Made by a program: the position numbers and the translations under genes
Notes under the pieces: generated by a model
The model's input: only the letters and a program-made list of their open reading frames with translations
The model's database searches: none
What the model was told of the DNA's origin: nothing
Assembly: GCA_024278345.1 (NCBI GenBank)
Contig: JAJRTK010000544.1
Coordinates: forward strand, 1 to 18,906
Source: a bacterium
Lineage (GTDB): Bacteria > CSSED10-310 > JAJRTK01
Reading direction: 5' to 3'
Length of the DNA: 18,906 nucleotides
In this document: piece after piece, positions 16,194 through 18,906 of the stretch
How positions within the stretch are numbered: position 1 is the stretch's first letter
Layout of the letters: every line of letters starts with the position of its first letter

Positions 16194-18276
16194 CTTCGAT
16201 TTTGTGGACGACCATCGTCATGAAAGGCTTCCCATCCTTCGTGGCTTCCCTTCTGAACGGAAAGAGAATGCCATCCACTTGGCGCCAGTTCATGGAGGTC
16301 TCCACGACCTCCGCCGGTGCGCCCTCCGCCACGGAGCGGTAAGTCTTTGTCAGAATCCTACCGGTTTCGGCCTCCACCACAAGAGTCGCCGCTGCCCCCT
16401 GCTCCCCGGAGCGAACCACGCGAATCTCGTAGGCTGGTTTCTTGTCTTGAGCCGTCTCCCTCAGGAACTGGACCTGCAAATCAGAGTCGGCCAGGAGGTT
16501 GAAGAGTTCCAGATTGCATTTTTCCAGCTCCGCTGCCGCGGCACTCTCTGGCATGGTCCGCGTGCCTTGGGGGGATTCCACGGTCAAGCTCTTGCCGTCA
16601 AAGAGCTGGCGAACCGAACCGAACGGAAGCTCCAATGTCGATTGGACCTGGCAGGGTAACTCACGGAGGATCCGCGCCTTGAGAGTCATGTTGCCCTGGG
16701 GGGTATTGAGCTGGATAGAGGCTTCCAGGCGAAAAGAGCGGAGCCCGGCCAGGGCCTCACCTCCATACGATTCCCGGACCTGTTTCCAAACTTCCGAGCC
16801 CCGTCGAAAGCTCGCGGCATCCCCTTCGGGAGCCTTTTCCACGGGAACCTTAATGGAAATGTCCAGAGGCACCGGCTCCCCGGCACCGAGCTCCGTCAAA
16901 GGTGCATCGAATTCTTCGGGGTTTCCCACCACAAGGTAGACAAGCTCGTCGGGGCGAAGATGTTTTCTGGCAACACGAACAACGTCCTGAACCGTGACCT
17001 CCTCGATCCCCGCCTTGAACCGGAGCAAGGTGTCGGCCGGATAACCGTGGTAGGCGTAACGAATGATCCGGCTGATGATCTTCTCCGGCGTGTCGAAGTT
17101 GAAGACGAACGAGTTCAGAATCGAGTCCTTCGCCTGCTTGAGCTCCCCCGCCGTGGGCTCCTGCTCCAGCATTCCCCGAAGGGTCTGTACGAAAACCCGG
17201 ATCGCCGCCACCGTGGAACCGCTCTTCGTCCCTCCCCGCATGATAAAGAGGCCTGGTGTCTCATAACCCGTGCCCCAGCCACCATAGGCAAAATATCCAA
17301 GGCCTCGCTTGGTCCGGACCTCATTCAGGAGCCGGGAGCTGAACCCGCCGGAACCAAAGATCTCGGACATCACCACAAGCGAGTAAAAATCCGGATCGCT
17401 CTTGAGACCACCCAAATGGCCGATGGCGAACTGCGTCTGGTTGACCTCTTTCTTCTCCACAAGAAATACGGCGTTCCGCCCTTCCACCAAAACCTCCGGC
17501 ATCACCACGCCATCCGGAGGCCCGTCTCCGGCCCAATCCCCAAATTCCCGAGCCACAAGCTCTAGCACCTGTCCCGAATCGAAATCCCCCACGAAACCAA
17601 TGAGCACGTTCTCAGGGCGAAAAAAGCGACCGTGGAACGAAACGAGGTCTTCACGCGTGATGGCGGCTACCGTGGAATACTCCGGCTGCCGCGCGTAGGG
17701 GGAATCACTCCCCTGAACAAGCCTCTTGAACTCGCGATCAACAATTCCACCTATGTCATCATTTCTCCGGGCGATGGAATCCCGAAGCGTCACCTTGGCG
17801 AGCTCGATCTTCTCTTCCGGGAAAGCAGGATTCCTCAAAATATCCGCCAACATCTCAATGCCCAAGGCCAGATCTTCCCTGAGCACGAACAGGTTCGCGG
17901 TGGCTTCCGTTCTGTCGATAGCGGTCTCCACGCTGGCGCCCAGATTTTCCAGAAGCTCGTCAAGTTCTTCGCCCTTGTGGGACGCCGTACCGCCTGTCCT
18001 CATGACCGTTCCTGTAATCCTGGCCAAGCCAGCCTTCTCCATCGGCTCCCAGGCAGAGCCAGCACGCACGGTCGCCACGGCCTGGACCATGGGAAGCGTG
18101 TGGTCCTCCAGAAGGTAAATCCGCAAACCGTTGGGAAGAGACTCGGTCACCGGGGCCGGGATCTCAAACTGCTTCAAGGGGGGGAATTCAATCTCGTTCC
18201 AGCTTTTTTGCGCCATCGCCTCACTACTACAAATAGAGGTTAGGAGAATCAGGACGAAAGAAAGATCTCGCCACAC
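16171..18276 (-). CDS. M16-family peptidase homolog without zinc motif, fused to LolA-like domain
   Basis: From GTG 18276 the protein has about 701 residues and a clear signal peptide (LSFVLILLTSICSSEAMA), so it is exported. An M16 (insulinase/processing-peptidase) double repeat spans about 35-475: LPNGLRIYLLEDHTLPMVQ, then AGLARITGTVMRTGG where active members have HxxEH (the positions read R, G and T), and later SSRLLNEVRTKRGLGYFAYG, which keeps the Arg/Tyr substrate-binding pair. It is thus probably the non-catalytic partner of the M16 protein encoded just upstream. Residues about 477-701 form a beta-rich domain ending GILFPFRREATKDGK and VHKIEVN, resembling LolA-like lipoprotein-carrier folds. 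ATG 18405 overlaps the upstream stop (ATGA) and would add 43 residues in front of the signal peptide; I prefer the GTG, preceded by AGAGAGG, although the three-base spacing is short. Confidence 0.85.
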   Translation of the reverse strand: MWRDLSFVLILLTSICSSEAMAQKSWNEIEFPPLKQFEIPAPVTESLPNGLRIYLLEDHTLPMVQAVATVRAGSAWEPMEKAGLARITGTVMRTGGTASHKGEELDELLENLGASVETAIDRTEATANLFVLREDLALGIEMLADILRNPAFPEEKIELAKVTLRDSIARRNDDIGGIVDREFKRLVQGSDSPYARQPEYSTVAAITREDLVSFHGRFFRPENVLIGFVGDFDSGQVLELVAREFGDWAGDGPPDGVVMPEVLVEGRNAVFLVEKKEVNQTQFAIGHLGGLKSDPDFYSLVVMSEIFGSGGFSSRLLNEVRTKRGLGYFAYGGWGTGYETPGLFIMRGGTKSGSTVAAIRVFVQTLRGMLEQEPTAGELKQAKDSILNSFVFNFDTPEKIISRIIRYAYHGYPADTLLRFKAGIEEVTVQDVVRVARKHLRPDELVYLVVGNPEEFDAPLTELGAGEPVPLDISIKVPVEKAPEGDAASFRRGSEVWKQVRESYGGEALAGLRSFRLEASIQLNTPQGNMTLKARILRELPCQVQSTLELPFGSVRQLFDGKSLTVESPQGTRTMPESAAAAELEKCNLELFNLLADSDLQVQFLRETAQDKKPAYEIRVVRSGEQGAAATLVVEAETGRILTKTYRSVAEGAPAEVVETSMNWRQVDGILFPFRREATKDGKPFMTMVVHKIEVNPAPIR

Positions 18277-18289
18277 TTTCCTCTCTTGG

Positions 18290-18321
18290 GTTGCGTTCCG
18301 CTCCCATCGCTCGCATCCGCT
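18290..18321 (-). repeat. Dispersed leader repeat, copy 2
   Basis: This stretch matches 5831-5862 at 28 of 32 positions without gaps. It lies just upstream of the preferred GTG start of the second M16 gene, in a segment that the longer frame would translate as a basic, non-family N-terminus. Confidence 0.55.
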
Positions 18322-18401
18322 GCGCGCTGGCAGCCTTTCATCTCTGCGGAGATCCTTCTTTGTCCGCAACGCTGACGTCTGCCCACAAGCCCGGAGGACG
18401 C

Positions 18402-18906
18402 TCATTTCAACTCCTCCCCCTCTTCGCCGCCGCCTTGCTCTTCCGGTTCCATGACGGCAATGGTCCGGTTGCTGTCACGGAATGTCTCTCTCGCCACCCG
18501 CTGGACGTCTTGAGGAGTCACGGCGGCGATCCTATCAAGAGTCCCGAACAGCTCTCGCCAGTCCGAAAGCGCCTCCTGTTGCGCAAGGCGGATCGCCAGC
18601 CCCAAATTCGAAGAGAGACGCCGCACAAAGCTCGCCTTGGCCTTGGCCTTCACCCGAGCCAACTCCTGAACCGTCACGGGCTCGTTCTTGAGCCTCTCAA
18701 TCTCCAGGTCCATCGCTTCCAAAACCTCTTCATTCGTGTGACCGGGAGCCGGCAGAGCGAAGAATAGAAAGAGGCTGGGATACTTCTGTTGGCCGTGAAG
18801 ATTCGCATCCCCAGCAGCGTAGGTGGCAATCCGCTTTTCTTGCACCAATTGGCGGTAGAGGCGCGAGGTCCGACCCGCGGACAAGATGGACGATAGAGCT
18901 TGAAAC
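18402..18906 (-). CDS. M16-family zinc peptidase, C-terminal part only (cut by right edge)
   Basis: The frame is open to the right edge, so the 5' part lies outside the window. The visible ~168 residues are the C-terminal half of an M16 protein: SILSAGRTSRLYRQLVQEKRIA is the typical 'L..G..SRLy..LV.e..la' block, then FALPAPGHTNEEVLEAMDLE, TVQELARVKAKAKASFVRRL and VTPQDVQRVARETFRDSNRT, ending in a Glu/Gly-rich tail. The HxxEH zinc site would be in the missing N-terminal half, so whether it is active cannot be seen. The following gene encodes a homolog lacking that site, and the 4-base ATGA overlap suggests tight coupling, as in heterodimeric M16 pairs with one catalytic and one substrate-binding chain. 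Confidence 0.88.
   Translation of the reverse strand, partial: FQALSSILSAGRTSRLYRQLVQEKRIATYAAGDANLHGQQKYPSLFLFFALPAPGHTNEEVLEAMDLEIERLKNEPVTVQELARVKAKAKASFVRRLSSNLGLAIRLAQQEALSDWRELFGTLDRIAAVTPQDVQRVARETFRDSNRTIAVMEPEEQGGGEEGEELK

Overview
The window is gene-dense, GC-rich bacterial chromosome (roughly 60% GC by eye) with no stretch over 300 bases lacking a gene. DsbD, a secreted M16 peptidase and a LolA-like domain point to a Gram-negative cell. The mix (FAAL plus stand-alone ACP, FHA-GGDEF, tandem M16 proteins) would fit Nitrospirota, NC10, Acidobacteriota or a deltaproteobacterial lineage, but I cannot fix the phylum. TTG and GTG starts look common. Of 14 inferred gene ends, 9 are TGA, 5 are TAG and none is TAA.

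Layout: (1) 2-1056, plus strand: a START-like lipid/ligand-binding protein, cut by the left edge, and an L7Ae/L30e-type RNA-binding protein overlapping its stop. (2) 10340 down to 1030, minus strand: dsbD, a fatty acyl-AMP ligase (FAAL), an acyl carrier protein (ACP), aconitase (acnA) and a UDP-glycosyltransferase. dsbD and FAAL overlap by 4 bases (ATGA); FAAL and ACP form an obvious acyl-activation and carrier pair. (3) 10432-11886, plus strand: a radical SAM protein with SPASM-like cysteines in front of the SAM core and a beta-sandwich at its end. (4) 13949 down to 11862, minus strand: a coiled-coil protein with a basic tail, then an FHA-GGDEF diguanylate cyclase. (5) 14097-16193, plus strand: a 71-codon gene and a Rad50-like zinc-hook ATPase whose single frame contains one internal amber codon. 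(6) 18906 down to 16171, minus strand: two M16 proteins, the first cut by the right edge and the second lacking the zinc motif and carrying a LolA-like domain.

The most notable observations are the amber-interrupted ATPase, the reversed domain order and C-x3-C-x4-C cluster of the radical SAM protein, an approximately 32-base dispersed repeat (28/32 identical) in two operon leaders, and the fact that all three convergent gene pairs overlap at their 3' ends by 23-27 bases. I found no CRISPR array, insertion sequence, tRNA or rRNA, and no convincing intrinsic terminator. I do not see a clearly new defence or mobile system; the best candidates for undescribed biology are the radical SAM protein and the two-gene ATPase unit.
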